Positions 22,687 to 33,350 of a stretch of 64,000 nt of DNA are shown piece after piece; position 1 is the stretch's first letter, and each line of letters begins with the position of its first letter. The notes under the pieces are model-generated. The model was given only the letters and a program-made list of their open reading frames with translations. It searched no databases and was not told the DNA's origin. The stretch is taken from positions 558,001 through 622,000 of the forward strand of contig JAUPFP010000051.1 in NCBI GenBank assembly GCA_036925085.1, read 5' to 3'. Source of the stretch: Brachycybe producta (lineage: Eukaryota > Arthropoda > Diplopoda > Playtdesmida > Andrognathidae). The position numbers were made by a program, and so were the translations under genes.

Positions 22687-25506
22687 ATGAAGAAATCTGG
22701 GGTTGTAAGGCCATCGAAATCGCCATATGCATCGTCCATCATCCTTGTAAAGAAGAAGGATGGCTCCTACCATTTCTGTGTGGATTATCGGAAGTTGAAC
22801 GCGATTACAAAGGCAGACACTTATCCATTGCCAAATGTTGATGATGCACTAGACTCCATGAGAGGAGCATGCTACTTCTCAACGTTGGATATGAAGAGTG
22901 GATACTGGCAGTTCGAGATAGAAGAAAGCAACATCGAAAAGACCGCATTTACATCTCATCGAGGATTGTTCGAGTTCGTAAGAATGCCTTTCGGACTCCA
23001 AAACGCTCCTGCCACTATGCAACGTGCATTGGACATCCTACTCGCCGGGCACAAATGGGAAACGTACCTTGTCTACCTTGACGACATCGTAGTGTTTGGA
23101 AGAACGTTCGAAGAACTTTTGGAAAGACTGAAAACTATCTTGGACCTGCTGAGGACAGCAAACCTGAAGTTGCATCCAGTGAAATGCTTCTTTGGATTCA
23201 AAGAAGTAAAGTATATGGGACACCTGATCTCGCCTGATAGAATTCGGCCAGATCCAGATAAGGTTGTTGCCATAAAGAACTTCTCAGTTTCTGACAATGT
23301 AACCGCAATCAGGAGTTTTCTTGGATTGGCGGGTTATTACCGAAAGCATGTACCTGAATTTGCCAACATAGCGAAGCCAATGTCAGACCTTACGGGTAAA
23401 GATATACCATTTGAATGGTCAGTTGACTGCGAAAATGCATTCAGCACGATAAAGAGTATGTTGTCAAAATCTCCATTGGTTGCTGTATATGATCCGAAGG
23501 CTGCAATATTTATGCATACTGATGCCTGTGGATACGGAATTGGAGCGATGCTTTACCAGAAGTTAGAAGATAAGCGAAGAAAGGAGATCATCGGAAGTGT
23601 CTCCAGAGTTCTAAGGAATGCAGAAAAGAACTACAGTACGACGGATAAGGAGTGCCTAGCAGTGATCTATGGAGTCACCAAAGAAGATGAAGAAGAAAGT
23701 GAGATATTTACGAAAGCAATCCAAAAGCATTCTGACCGTAACGTCGAAATTAGAAGAAAAATGGCAGCAGACGATAAACAGCAGCAATTCTCATACTTAC
23801 CTGGCGAAGATGCGATGAAATTCACCGGAGAATATGGTAACAAACCGAATTTTACCATGGAGACCATTGGATTCATCGAAGAAATCAAAGAAATTCCGGA
23901 AGAAACGATGGAAATCGACGAAAAAGACGCAAATTCGCCGATGGAATTTCAAATGAAGCTGAAAAACGCGGAAATTATCAATGAAACAACAAAAACGAAC
24001 GATAAAATCGATGCTGGTAACGCCACAGAGGGAAATGACGTCCCAAATGAGGAAGTAAATAGGGAGCGGTCAATGACGCTACCAAGCATGGAAGAAACAC
24101 GTGGGCGAAGGAATACATCGAGTGAGATGACTACTAGCCTCGCACCACTATGGATCCGGGTCCTATTGTTTATGTTCTTCCTCCTTGACAACTTTGCCCA
24201 TGTGCTCTACGCATGTACTGGCACTATTTTTTGGCATCTTCATCATATTATCACTTTTTACACAGGTATCGGCCATATTCTGGAAAGTTTTGCCGTTATC
24301 ATCGCGAGTTTTGGAAGTTTGATTGAATTTGTTTTACAAATCATCGGAAGTTTGGGTTGTACTGTGCAAAGTTCTATCTTTATTGTGCGAAAACTCAACC
24401 CTGGAAAAATTTTCGAAAGGATGAAGAAGAATCCAAAGAAAGGAGCTGGAACACTTCGGGTAAGAAAAGACCGAAATAAGATAAAATATTTCGGGATCCG
24501 AAAATTGAATTCGCTTTTTCTTCTCAATTATAGTAGTAGAGACAATATGGCGTCTCCACTCGAGAATTTGAATCAGGATGTGGCCACTACCAGGCAGAGT
24601 GTGGGTCACGGTGTCCGTGGACCCGCCTTGTCAGGTCTTGGCCACGAAGAGAGAGGGTTCAAGCGAGCCCGAGTGGAACCCTGCTCTATTGTACCAATCG
24701 TTGGAGGATCGAAATTAATTTTTGACACGGCGGCAGTGGCACTCGAGAAAGAAATTGCCGATGGATTGTGGGAACATAAAATCATTCCCACACCATCAAA
24801 GAAAACCATAAAGCGTCAATCAAAGAAAATTTTGAAGGGGTTCATTGGCGCAGGCCAACCGAATTTTTACAAGGCAGTCAAACCCGGAGAGTTTGCTCCC
24901 GGAGGCGCAGAACCCCGAAACTGGGGCAAGACCAGAGAGGAAGACACCGAAGAGTGGACCTCCCACGATTGGGAGCGGCACCACAGACAAAATCGGCCGC
25001 CGGTACCCCAGCATACGCTTAACGAAATATGGGACGAGCAAGGTCGCTACATACCCGAGAGCCAAGCCTTAAAAGGTGCGAAGAGGGCTTATGCCGAGCT
25101 GGTCAAGCCTGCAGCTGCCAAAGTGAAGACTGCTGCTCCAACTTTGAAAAGACTCGCACCACTCACCAGTCCGCCAGTTGCTGATACTGTACCCACTAAA
25201 GTTCTTCTCCGAAAGAAGAATAAACCTAGTAAGCGTCATCGTGAGGCCAAGCGCAAACGTGAGGAAGGGCTCACAGAGTCCGCTGTGGCCCACCTCCATA
25301 AGGGAATCGTCACAAACAACGCCACCATCGGGCCAGTTGTCACCATCTCCGGAAAGACAGAAACGGAAGGCGACAATGTACTATTCATTGATGCTGGAGA
25401 AATTGATTTAGTAGAGGAAGAGGTTGCCGAAGCTCCGGAACCCACAAAGACCTTCACCGTTCTCAAAATTTCAACTGAAGGCCAACCTGGATACCAAGAA
25501 CCCTAA
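22687..25506 (+). CDS. 939-residue fusion ORF: RT and truncated RNase H joined to accessory membrane/basic protein
   Basis: Residues 1-240 are Ty3 reverse transcriptase (catalytic Asp in FSTLDMKSGYWQ at 68; YLDD at 130-133). Residues 270-332 are the RNase H start (MHTDACGYGIG, then STTDKECLAVIYGVT). At about residue 332 (near 23680) the pol sequence stops. The ORF continues in frame into a Glu/Lys-rich region, then two or more hydrophobic segments at about 488-560 (LWIRVLLFMFFLLDNF and following), then a basic, Pro-rich domain from Met621 (MASPLENLNQDV). The rest of RNase H and all of integrase are absent. A polypyrimidine-AG acceptor (TTTTTCTTCTCAATTATAG, ending 24533) lies just before Met621. 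The second half corresponds in position to the spliced accessory gene of A1 and B. Confidence 0.85.
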   Translation: MKKSGVVRPSKSPYASSIILVKKKDGSYHFCVDYRKLNAITKADTYPLPNVDDALDSMRGACYFSTLDMKSGYWQFEIEESNIEKTAFTSHRGLFEFVRMPFGLQNAPATMQRALDILLAGHKWETYLVYLDDIVVFGRTFEELLERLKTILDLLRTANLKLHPVKCFFGFKEVKYMGHLISPDRIRPDPDKVVAIKNFSVSDNVTAIRSFLGLAGYYRKHVPEFANIAKPMSDLTGKDIPFEWSVDCENAFSTIKSMLSKSPLVAVYDPKAAIFMHTDACGYGIGAMLYQKLEDKRRKEIIGSVSRVLRNAEKNYSTTDKECLAVIYGVTKEDEEESEIFTKAIQKHSDRNVEIRRKMAADDKQQQFSYLPGEDAMKFTGEYGNKPNFTMETIGFIEEIKEIPEETMEIDEKDANSPMEFQMKLKNAEIINETTKTNDKIDAGNATEGNDVPNEEVNRERSMTLPSMEETRGRRNTSSEMTTSLAPLWIRVLLFMFFLLDNFAHVLYACTGTIFWHLHHIITFYTGIGHILESFAVIIASFGSLIEFVLQIIGSLGCTVQSSIFIVRKLNPGKIFERMKKNPKKGAGTLRVRKDRNKIKYFGIRKLNSLFLLNYSSRDNMASPLENLNQDVATTRQSVGHGVRGPALSGLGHEERGFKRARVEPCSIVPIVGGSKLIFDTAAVALEKEIADGLWEHKIIPTPSKKTIKRQSKKILKGFIGAGQPNFYKAVKPGEFAPGGAEPRNWGKTREEDTEEWTSHDWERHHRQNRPPVPQHTLNEIWDEQGRYIPESQALKGAKRAYAELVKPAAAKVKTAAPTLKRLAPLTSPPVADTVPTKVLLRKKNKPSKRHREAKRKREEGLTESAVAHLHKGIVTNNATIGPVVTISGKTETEGDNVLFIDAGEIDLVEEEVAEAPEPTKTFTVLKISTEGQPGYQEP
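24515..24533 (+). promoter_or_regulatory. candidate splice acceptor before ATGGCGTCT in element D
   Basis: TTTTTCTTCTCAATTATAG precedes ATG at 24547. It is in the same relation to the hydrophobic segment as the acceptors at 5569 and 46548 in family 1. A possible donor is the GTGAGA at about 24122, just before the membrane segment. Confidence 0.45.
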
Positions 25507-25714
25507 GGATCGATATAACGGACAGCTTAGATGGTTGATCGACCTGGCTGTTGCGTATCATGATCAAGGAAGAGCGTTGGTTGACAATGTTTTTGAAATG
25601 TTCGACGGAGAGAGGATCGTCCTCTATGACAGCCGAATCCTGGAAGGAGTAGTACTACCGAAGGATGCTGGAAGTACAGGCCCCCCAGAAGACCTGTTGA
25701 TTCGTGGAGTGTGA
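25424..25714 (+). pseudogene. middle segment of D accessory gene, shifted frame
   Basis: From about 25507 the frame used changes by one base. The segment reads LRWLIDLAVAYHDQGRALVD then GERIVLYDSRILEGVVLP. It is placed between the basic domain and the LNN domain. It may correspond to GGFLVGDRRYFIGEFSTVQV in B, but the similarity is weak. Confidence 0.45.
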
Positions 25715-25783
25715 CATTAGAGGCAGCTAAGGCCTCTCGTCACACGAAACCGAGTCAACAGGGGTCTAAGAACCCAGCTGAGA

Positions 25784-26761
25784 ATGGAAGTACGAGGGTT
25801 CTTCCATCACGCACCTGGAAACAGCGTGACCATGAGGGATGTCTGTCCAAGAGAACCAGGACGACTCTACAAGGATGATGTTAAAATCCCAGAACCGGAG
25901 AAGACAACCAGGGGTGCCACAGAAGCTCCTGGGAGTCCTAGGGCTTCCGAAACGCCTCCTGCGCCATCAAGGACCGAAACATCGACAACTGGAATCACCT
26001 CAAATAGTGAGGTCCCAACAAAAAACGAAGTTAGTCAGGATGAAGTCAAGAGTACCGGGGCCGTTTCAAAGAAGAAAAAAGTTAAGGAGCATCTGGGGTT
26101 ACCATTGGGGACCCCCACGGACTCCTTGAAGGTCCCTGATGGCAGACCCATCACTCATCCAAACAGAAGCACCCAAGAGGACGAGACAGTATTGAATAAC
26201 CTCTGCGCCCATTGGCAGCAACGAAGAACGTCAAGGCACCAGTTGTACCTAGGGATGTTCGAGTGGGATGAAACACCACCAAGGAACAACATCCCAAAAG
26301 GTCCCAAAGCCTACGTCATTGCGCTAGTCATCCGTTGCGTGTCCACTACCCTCGTTGTGAATCCTGACCACTGTGATGTCCTGATGTTTCATTACACCGA
26401 CCGGGTCCAATTGAGAGAAGTCAAGGAAGGAATTTGCGAATGGGTCCGCACCTTTCTACAATGGAGCCGAAGGCAAAGATCCATGTCGACAGCCGTTCAG
26501 TTCGCAGCTCTCACTTCAACGATGACCAGCCACATATACTCTTTGATGCCGCAACGAGTTTCGTCGAGGGGCGCAGCAGTTATAGACAGTGCCGAGGATC
26601 CGCCAATGCAGCCGTCATCCTGGAAGACGAATTACGCCGAAGTCCAGAAAGTCCTGCCCTCGGATAGGCCAGAGCAGAGTATTAGGCCAGCAGGACGTGA
26701 TCGTTTTAAAGTATTATGTATTATACTGTGTTTCTTATATGCATGTTCGCATTATTTTTAG
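25784..26761 (+). CDS. LNN-domain protein of element D (325 residues)
   Basis: Unrecognised family. Residues 1-95 are Pro/Thr/Ser-rich. SKKKKVKEH at 95-103 looks like a nuclear localisation signal. The LNN domain starts at 137 (VLNNLCAHWQQ, then LYLGMFEWDETPP), with YVIALVIRC at 177-185 and LVVNP at 190-194. The same order is found in A1, C and G. The C-terminal 18 residues (FKVLCIILCFLYACSHYF) are hydrophobic, so a tail anchor is possible; I did not see this in the other copies. The ORF is intact with Met at 25784, but it may also be an exon continuing from 25714. It is the last gene before the 3' LTR. Confidence 0.6.
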   Translation: MEVRGFFHHAPGNSVTMRDVCPREPGRLYKDDVKIPEPEKTTRGATEAPGSPRASETPPAPSRTETSTTGITSNSEVPTKNEVSQDEVKSTGAVSKKKKVKEHLGLPLGTPTDSLKVPDGRPITHPNRSTQEDETVLNNLCAHWQQRRTSRHQLYLGMFEWDETPPRNNIPKGPKAYVIALVIRCVSTTLVVNPDHCDVLMFHYTDRVQLREVKEGICEWVRTFLQWSRRQRSMSTAVQFAALTSTMTSHIYSLMPQRVSSRGAAVIDSAEDPPMQPSSWKTNYAEVQKVLPSDRPEQSIRPAGRDRFKVLCIILCFLYACSHYF

Positions 26762-27064
26762 ACCATTGTCTATTTTATTCAGTTTTATACGTTTTAAAAG
26801 AATTTGAGAATTTTTAAAGTTTTAGGGGTTCTTCCTTTTTTGTAATTTAATAGGCCTTCGCTTATTAGTCAATTTTAAATCTTTTAGATTCGTTTTTAGT
26901 TCCGAGCGGGAATTTCGAAATGGCAAGATGCTATTTTTAATCACGAGTTGTGATTTTTAGTAAATTATATCATCCAACGGGATTTGTAATTTTTATCTTT
27001 TAGATTTTATAACAACAGGTAGTTTAATGAGTTTTCAACTTTTGGAAGTACAGGGACATACTTC

Positions 27065-27079
27065 TAAACTAGTTGGGGG
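27065..27079 (+). promoter_or_regulatory. polypurine tract of element D
   Basis: AGTTGGGGG immediately precedes the 3' LTR, the usual site for plus-strand priming. It is short and interrupted by TT. Confidence 0.55.
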
Positions 27080-27897
27080 TGTAACGAATTCAGCGATAGA
27101 ATTTGTCAGTTATTTAGAATCACCCTGTAGAATAAGAAATGTTTAACGGAGGTTCTCACCTCATGCTTGGGGTTGCTGGGAGGCCATCACAACAATGACT
27201 CCCTGCCCTCCAAGATGAGAACAATAGCCAAGAGGGTTGTATCGTTGATTTAATAGGACGCATCCTAGAGAAATCAACGATGCAAAACTCTTTTACGTGA
27301 GAATCTTTATTAGAAGGATCAACGAAGATCCTTCTTGATTGTTATATTTTATACATCTTATAGATGTTTTTGTTTTACAATTAATGTAATTAATTAAAGG
27401 TCCTGGTTGTGTTCAAAGATCTTGGACACACCTGGCGCTTTTGTGTTAGCAATCACATGTTTCATTGTAATATTTTGTATAAATATCGGACCGTGTGGAT
27501 TGAGAGATCAGACTGGTTACATCTTACGAACTAGACACACCACTGATGTTCAATCCACAGCGAGTCGCTGTTTTTGAATAAAGTATCTTGTTGTAAATAT
27601 ACATTCAATGTGTGGACTTAGTTATTTTCTTGGGAGTGGGACTTTGCATTACAGTCGCCACATAGCCGATGATTCGACCAGCTAAAAAGGAAACCTCCAG
27701 CAGCCACGTGTAAAAGGACATCTCTACAATATTCTCTACCACAGGTCTCCAGAGGTACCGACCCTTGTGTCCCTGGTGGTTAAGTAAGCAACACAGGAGC
27801 CAATAGACCGAAAGACTTAATCATCAACATCCATTCGACACTTCTAGATGGCTAGCAGAGATCTCTCTACTAACCCTACGGAAACGGGGATGTTACA
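27080..27897 (+). mobile_element. 3' LTR of element D
   Basis: 818 bp. It matches 18401-19194 throughout, except for a few substitutions and two small insertions (near 27420 and 27620). It ends ATGTTACA and includes the copy of the gag start. Confidence 0.92.
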
Positions 27898-27929
27898 AAG
27901 TATTTGTAGTTAAAATAAAATGAGAAATG

Positions 27930-29100
27930 TAATTTTTTTATTCAGATTATTTTTTTTAATAAATGTTATTTTTAAATTTCAGTTTTTAATTTCGTTTTTA
28001 ATTTTATTTTTAAATTTTAGTTTTTAATTTTATTTTTAAATTTTAGTTTTTAATTTTATTTTTAAATTTCAGTTTTTAATTTCATTTTTAATTTTATTTT
28101 TAAATTTTAGTTTTTAATTTTATTTTTAAATTTTAGTTTTTAATTTTATTTTTAAATTTCAGTTTTTAATTTTATTTTTAAATTTTATTTTTTAAATTTC
28201 AGTTTTTAATTTTGTTTTTAAATTTCAGTTTTTAATTTCGTTTTTAAATTTTAGTTTTGAATTCTATTTTTAAACTTCAGTTTTTATTTTTTTTAATAAA
28301 TTTCAATTTTTAATTTCGTTTTTAAATTTTAGTTTTTAAATTTTAGTTTTTAAATTTTAGTTTTTAAATTTTAGTTTTTAAATTTTAGTTTTTAAATTTT
28401 AGTTTATAATTTTATTTTTAAATTTCAGTTTTTAATTTTAATTTGTAATTCTATTTTTAAATTTCAGTTTTTAATTTTATTCTTAAAATTCAGCTTTTAA
28501 TTTTATTTTTTAATTTTATTTTTAAATTTCAGTTTTTAATTTCGTTTTTAAATTTTAGTTTTGAATTCTATTTTCAAATTTCAGTTTTTATTTTTTTTAA
28601 TAAATTTCAATTTTTAATTTCGTTTTTAAATTTTAGTTTATAATTTTATTTTTAAATTTCACTTTTTAATTTTATTTTTAAATTTCAGTTTTTAATTTTA
28701 GTTTTTAATTTTATTTTTAAATTTCAGTTTTTAATTTTAGTTTTTAATTTTATTTTTAAATTTCAGTTTTTAATTTTATTTTTAAATTTCAGTTTTTAAT
28801 TTTATTTTAAAATTTCTGTTTTTAGTTTCATTTTTAAATTTCAGTTATTAAAAACTGAAATTTAAAAATGAAACTAAAAACAGAAATTTTAAAACTGAAA
28901 TTTAAAAATAAAATTAAAAACTAAAATTTAAAAATAAAATTAAAAACTAAAATTTAAAAATAGAATTCAAACCTAAAATTTAAAAACGAAATTAAATTCG
29001 TTTTTAAATTTTAGGTTTGAATTCTATTTTTAAATTTTAGTTTTTAATTTTATTTTTAAATTTTAGTTTTTAATTTTATTTTTAAATTTCAGTTTTATTA
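27930..29100. repeat. AT-rich minisatellite (TTTTTAAATTTCAG/TTTTTAATTTTA units) with strand switches
   Basis: About 1.2 kb of short units of about 13 and 24-26 bp. At about 28850 the array flips to its reverse complement (AAAAACTGAAATTTAAAAAT) and at about 28992 it flips back, giving two palindrome centres. No coding capacity. Confidence 0.9.
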
Positions 29101-29390
29101 TTATGTAAAATAAACACATGGAAAATATTAAACTTTATCAACACAATTTTAATTTAAAATTTTTCAACTTTTGTATTTTTACAATTTGCCAACTTTTGAA
29201 TCATTGCAACAGCGACTAAAATTCTGGGGCGGCGCCGCACATGCGCAGAAAAATTCTGTCACAAGTTAATGGCTCAGTTTCCCTTCTGTATATATCCTTA
29301 TTCTGTGCTCTTGTAATTGATTGCACAATATTTTTGAGCTTTGTGGGCACAATAATATTAAACGTGCGGCAATATTATTGAGCGCGTACC

Positions 29391-29955
29391 TACGGAGCCC
29401 TGCAAAGGACATGCGAGATTTTTTTTAAAATCTCGACATTTCCACTTTTTCCAGAATCTCGACATTTCGACTTTAATCTCGAAATTTCGACTTTAATCTC
29501 GACATTTCGACTTTAATCTCGACATTTCGACTTTAATCTCGACATTTCGACTTTAATCTCGACATTTCGACTTTAATCTCGAAATTTCGACTTTTAATCT
29601 CTTATTCGGCCATGTTAATTATGCCATGTTGTGCGCACCATACTCTAATAATTAAATTATTGCAAGCGCCCTCTTTTAGCAGCAATAATTTAATTATTAG
29701 AGTATGGTGCGCACAACATGGCATAATTAACATGACCGAATAAGAGATAAAAAGTCGAAATTTCGAGATTAAAAGTCGAAATTTCGAGATTTTGGAAAAA
29801 GTCAAAATGTCGAGATTAAAGTCGAAATGTCGAGATTAAAGTCGAAATGTCGAGATTAAAGTCGAAATTTCGAGATTAAAGTCGAAATTTCGAGATTAAA
29901 GTCGAAATTTCGAGATTTAAAAAAAAATCTCGCCTGTCCTTTAGAGGGCTCCGTA
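29391..29955. mobile_element. foldback element 1 with internal 20-bp repeats
   Basis: Terminal inverted repeats (TACGGAGCCCTGCAAAGGAC and its inverse near 29955) enclose arrays of ATCTCGACATTTCGACTTTA on both arms. The centre is a unique stem-loop around 29660 (TTTAATTATTAGAGTATGG on the right arm). It is a non-autonomous, highly palindromic transposon. I cannot assign the superfamily. Confidence 0.8.
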
Positions 29956-30299
29956 GAGCCCTGTAAAGGACATGCGAGATTTTTTTTAAAATCTCGTCAT
30001 TTCCACTTTTTCCAGAATCTCGACATTTCGACTTTAATTGCAACATTTCGCCTTTAATCTCGAAATTTTGACTTTAATCTCGACTTTTCGACTTTAATCT
30101 CGAAATTTCGACTTTAATCTCGAAATTTCGACTTTAATCTCGAAATTTCGAGATTTTCGAAAAAGTCGAAATTTCGAGATTAAAGTCGAAATTTCGAGAT
30201 TAAAGTCGAAATTTCGAGATTAAAGTCGAAATTTCGAGATTAAAGTCGAAATGTCGAGATTTAAAAAAAAATCTCGCCTGTCCTTTACAGGGCTCCGTA
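29951..30299. mobile_element. foldback element 2, sharing an end with element 1
   Basis: Same terminal repeats (GAGCCCTGTAAAGGAC...GTCCTTTACAGGGCTC) and the same 20-bp arrays, but without the unique centre. The arms meet at about 30150. Its left end overlaps the right end of element 1 by a few bases. Confidence 0.8.
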
Positions 30300-31040
30300 C
30301 GTACCCTATATTATTGAACGTAAATTATTGTGGGAAATGTCCCAAACGGGCTTCCATATCCATAAAGTTTACTGATAAATGTTATTCTTTTTGTGAATTT
30401 ATCGATAAGTTACGAATTATAGATGTATCGATTTGTCAATAAGTTATCGATATATCGCTAATCTCTAATTCTGTCTGTGTCAAACTGCAGTAGATTAGAG
30501 AGGGGAGAATTTTATTGTTGTAAAATCTTGGCGGCTGGAAATGCTTGTAGTTGGTGTGCTAACATTACTTCAAGATGGATTTTAATTTTATCCGTTTGGA
30601 AAAGGTATGTACAGTATAAGCGCGTCGTTTACAGTAGTATACACGCCTCTAAATCACATTTGTTAACTAACATTTACAATTGTATAATCCATTTTGAAAA
30701 AAAATTACATAAAACAAGAAAAAAGGTATTTACTCATGAATAATGTTTTGTGGATAATCTATTACACGGCTTACATTATTTACGTGTGGAAAAACAATAT
30801 CACACGTTCTTATGGCTTTCTTGACTCTTCAAGTGGACATATTAAGAGTACCCAACCGTAAATTATCTGGGCATCACATTTGGTTAACTTATTAGGCTAA
30901 TCGTGTTAATATAAAAAGCACAGAATAAAAAGAGATTGACAGAAGGGTAACCTGGGTAACTGTCATTATATGACTCTGTGAGTGAGTTTTCTATGCGCAT
31001 GTGCAGCGGCGCCATTTTCTATGCCGCGCCATTCATCTCA
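30300..31040. other. AT-rich spacer, no gene seen
   Basis: No ORF with recognisable content. ATTATTGAACGTAAATTATTG near 30310 is roughly the inverse of CAATAATATTAAACGTG at 29350, outside the foldback pair. Confidence 0.5.
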
Positions 31041-31059
31041 AAAATAGGCCTACTCCGAA

Positions 31060-31560
31060 TTAGTAATTTCACTAATTCAAATTATAATACCACTATTTCA
31101 AATAGTGGTATCACTAATTCAAAAACAATTGAATAAGTGATATAGTAATTCAATTTTTGATATAATTTTTTCATATCATAAATTGAATTTCGGATATTAC
31201 AAATTGAATTTTTGATAGCACTAATTCAAATCGTGGTATCACTTATTCAAAAACAATTGACTTAGTGTTTAACGAGTTGATATTTTTATATCGTAAATTA
31301 ATATGTTTATATCAATATGTTTATATCATAAATTGAATATATAATATCCCCAATTTCGTGGTTCTGGTTTTCTGATCTACACCAAAGCCAAACATGTCTC
31401 ATCATCAACTACATAAAAGGTTTCCAACGGTTTCAAACAATAGGAAGCAAGAGTTAACATTCTGCATTCCTGAAATAGTGATAAGTGATAACGAAAAGTC
31501 AATTAGTGACTCACAAACTGAATTAGTGATATCACTAATTCACACCAAACCATTTGTGAT
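31060..31560. repeat. palindromic AT repeat (CTAATTCAAA / TTGAATTAGTG units)
   Basis: Many direct and inverted copies of TAATTCAAA, ATATCACTAATTC and AAATTGAATT. Family not recognised. Confidence 0.7.
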
Positions 31561-31831
31561 TATACAATTTATGACAGTGGCACACACAGGAAGGCAACTG
31601 GACAAATGCCCCAAAAGATAAGTTTTACTACATTCCAATATATATACAGTGCGTTTCATATATATAGACAGCACCCCAAAAGTTTAAATTATATCTCGAG
31701 TTACACGTGCTGAAGAGATCATCTTATAAACTTTCTGCTATGCAGAATTTTTTTTCTTAAAAAGGTAAAAATTAAAAAAATTAAAAACTGGAAAATGATC
31801 GTTTCATAATTATAGACGCACTAATTTTTCG

Positions 31832-32909
31832 GATTTTTTTAAATTAAATCAGATTTTTATTTAAATATTAATTTTTTATATATATTGTTTTAATTATGAA
31901 TAATGAAATTATAGTAAAAGAAAACTCAAGAAAAAAAAGCACTAAAATGGAAACACCTTTTTAGAAAAAAAATGAAGCATGAATAAATACAAAAACAAAA
32001 TATGCTTATCATTTATCATATAACCATCACACCAAATCAAAATCTGAAAAATAAACAAAAAAGTACAAAAAAACTTTTAGACTTTTGCTTCATTTAAAGT
32101 TTTCAATAGAAATGCAAGCTGTGTGCACCCTTTGTGGCACCCAAACGATTTCACACATGGGAATGAACATAGCTCATAGCAGAAAAAAATTCTTTCCACT
32201 CCTGCTGAAGATGCTGATGCAGACAGTAACTGCAGTGCAACTTTTAGTAGATCCTGTGACAAAAAGCGACTTTGTGACCTCCACCATTCTGTAGGCTTAA
32301 CTTCATTCACTACACTTTCTGCAAACAAACTTCTGAAACGGGGCACTTTCACATTGAAATGTAATCATTAATGGCATGATGTCAGGCTGATTTTCTGCAA
32401 CCTCATTCATTGCTTGGGCATTTTCATTAGCTGTCAGTTTCTTACCAGTATATCTTGGATGCAACAATGTTAGCTAAATAATGCTCTGCCTTGAGTGCAA
32501 GTGTCATGCAATCCTTAAAAGCAACTTCAACATTTTGTGAAACATGTTCAAATTCCATCTGTAAATTCTTCCAGGCCTCAACTGAATCAGCTATTGTTGA
32601 TTCTTTTCTCTGTACCACATCCAAGGCAATGGCAATAGGTTTCAACAGTGCAAGCAGATCCTCTGCATTTCGTTTAATACTCAGATTTAGGACTTTGTTT
32701 AGTATATTGATATCAATCTTGTCTGTGTTCTTCACAGAAAAAAATCAGCAATTTTTCCATTAAAATCATTTGATTTAAATGGAAAAAAAATCAACTGATT
32801 TAAATCAATGATTTAAATCATGATTTAAATCAAGTTGACTTAAATGGAAAAAAATCAACTGATTGAAATCAATGATTTAAATCAAGTTGATTTAAATCAA
32901 TCCACCCTG
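31832..32909 (-). mobile_element. hAT transposon fragment inside the mariner arm
   Basis: The right end reads, on the minus strand, CAGGGTGGATTGATTTAAAT, a typical hAT-type terminus, followed by ATTTAAATCA-rich repeats. Transposase pieces follow. The left terminus is not recognisable, so the copy is truncated. Confidence 0.7.
32077..32735 (-). pseudogene. hAT transposase fragment
   Basis: Frame 32442-32735 has LLKPIAIALDVVQRKESTIA and DSVEAWKNLQ. Frame 32077-32352 has WWRSQSRF, then LLSASASSAGVERIF, then LAFLLKTLN, the hAT dimerisation region at the transposase C-terminus. The catalytic N-terminal part is absent and the frames are broken. Confidence 0.75.
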
Positions 32910-33117
32910 CAAAATAACATTCAGAAAACAACAGTAACATTAAAATTTATAAAGTATATGACTAACCTGATGTTTTAGAACTTAAAACATTCTTTTCTAC
33001 AGAACTTTAAACTAGATTTATAAACACATTTATTGAAATTCTGCCCCAAGCAGCTAAAATGTCACTTTTCAGCTTTGATATTGTAGTATAATCATGGCAA
33101 TCTGCTTAATCATCACA

Positions 33118-33350
33118 TACATTAATGTCCCAAAAGTTTTCTACAGGATTTAAATTTGGGGGACACGCCGGTTATTTGAGTGTGGTGATATTTTGGTTCC
33201 ATAACCATTCTTTCGTTAAGTTATTGGAGGAAACTGGGACATTTTCTTGCTGGAATACTAAGCTAATGCAATGGATTCGATGCTTTATGGCGGTACATAC
33301 CATTTTAACAATGTCTTATAATCACTGATATATATTTTGGTTGAAATAAA
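33118..33350 (-). pseudogene. mariner transposase C-terminus, left arm
   Basis: The minus strand encodes CPPNLNPVENFWDI, the Tc1/mariner PDLNPIENLW motif. Upstream residues are degraded by a stop and frameshifts. Confidence 0.7.

Larger units (their letters stand above)
18401..27897 (+). mobile_element. element D: Ty3/gypsy element with two LTRs and target duplication, integrase deleted
   Basis: Both LTRs start TGTAACGAATTCAGCG and end ATGTTACA. The 4-bp repeat AAGT flanks the element (18397-18400 and 27898-27901). Contents in order: 5' LTR, PBS, gag, protease, RT, the N-terminal part of RNase H, then an in-frame jump into the 3' accessory gene, a purine tract and the 3' LTR. The LTRs differ by a few substitutions and two small indels, so the insertion is fairly recent. 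Gag and the gag-pol boundary carry frameshifts. With no integrase it would need help in trans. Confidence 0.92.

Noticed and set aside
18401-27897. Calling element D fully autonomous
   Set aside because: No integrase core or zinc domain is present between RNase H and the 3' LTR, and gag is frameshifted.
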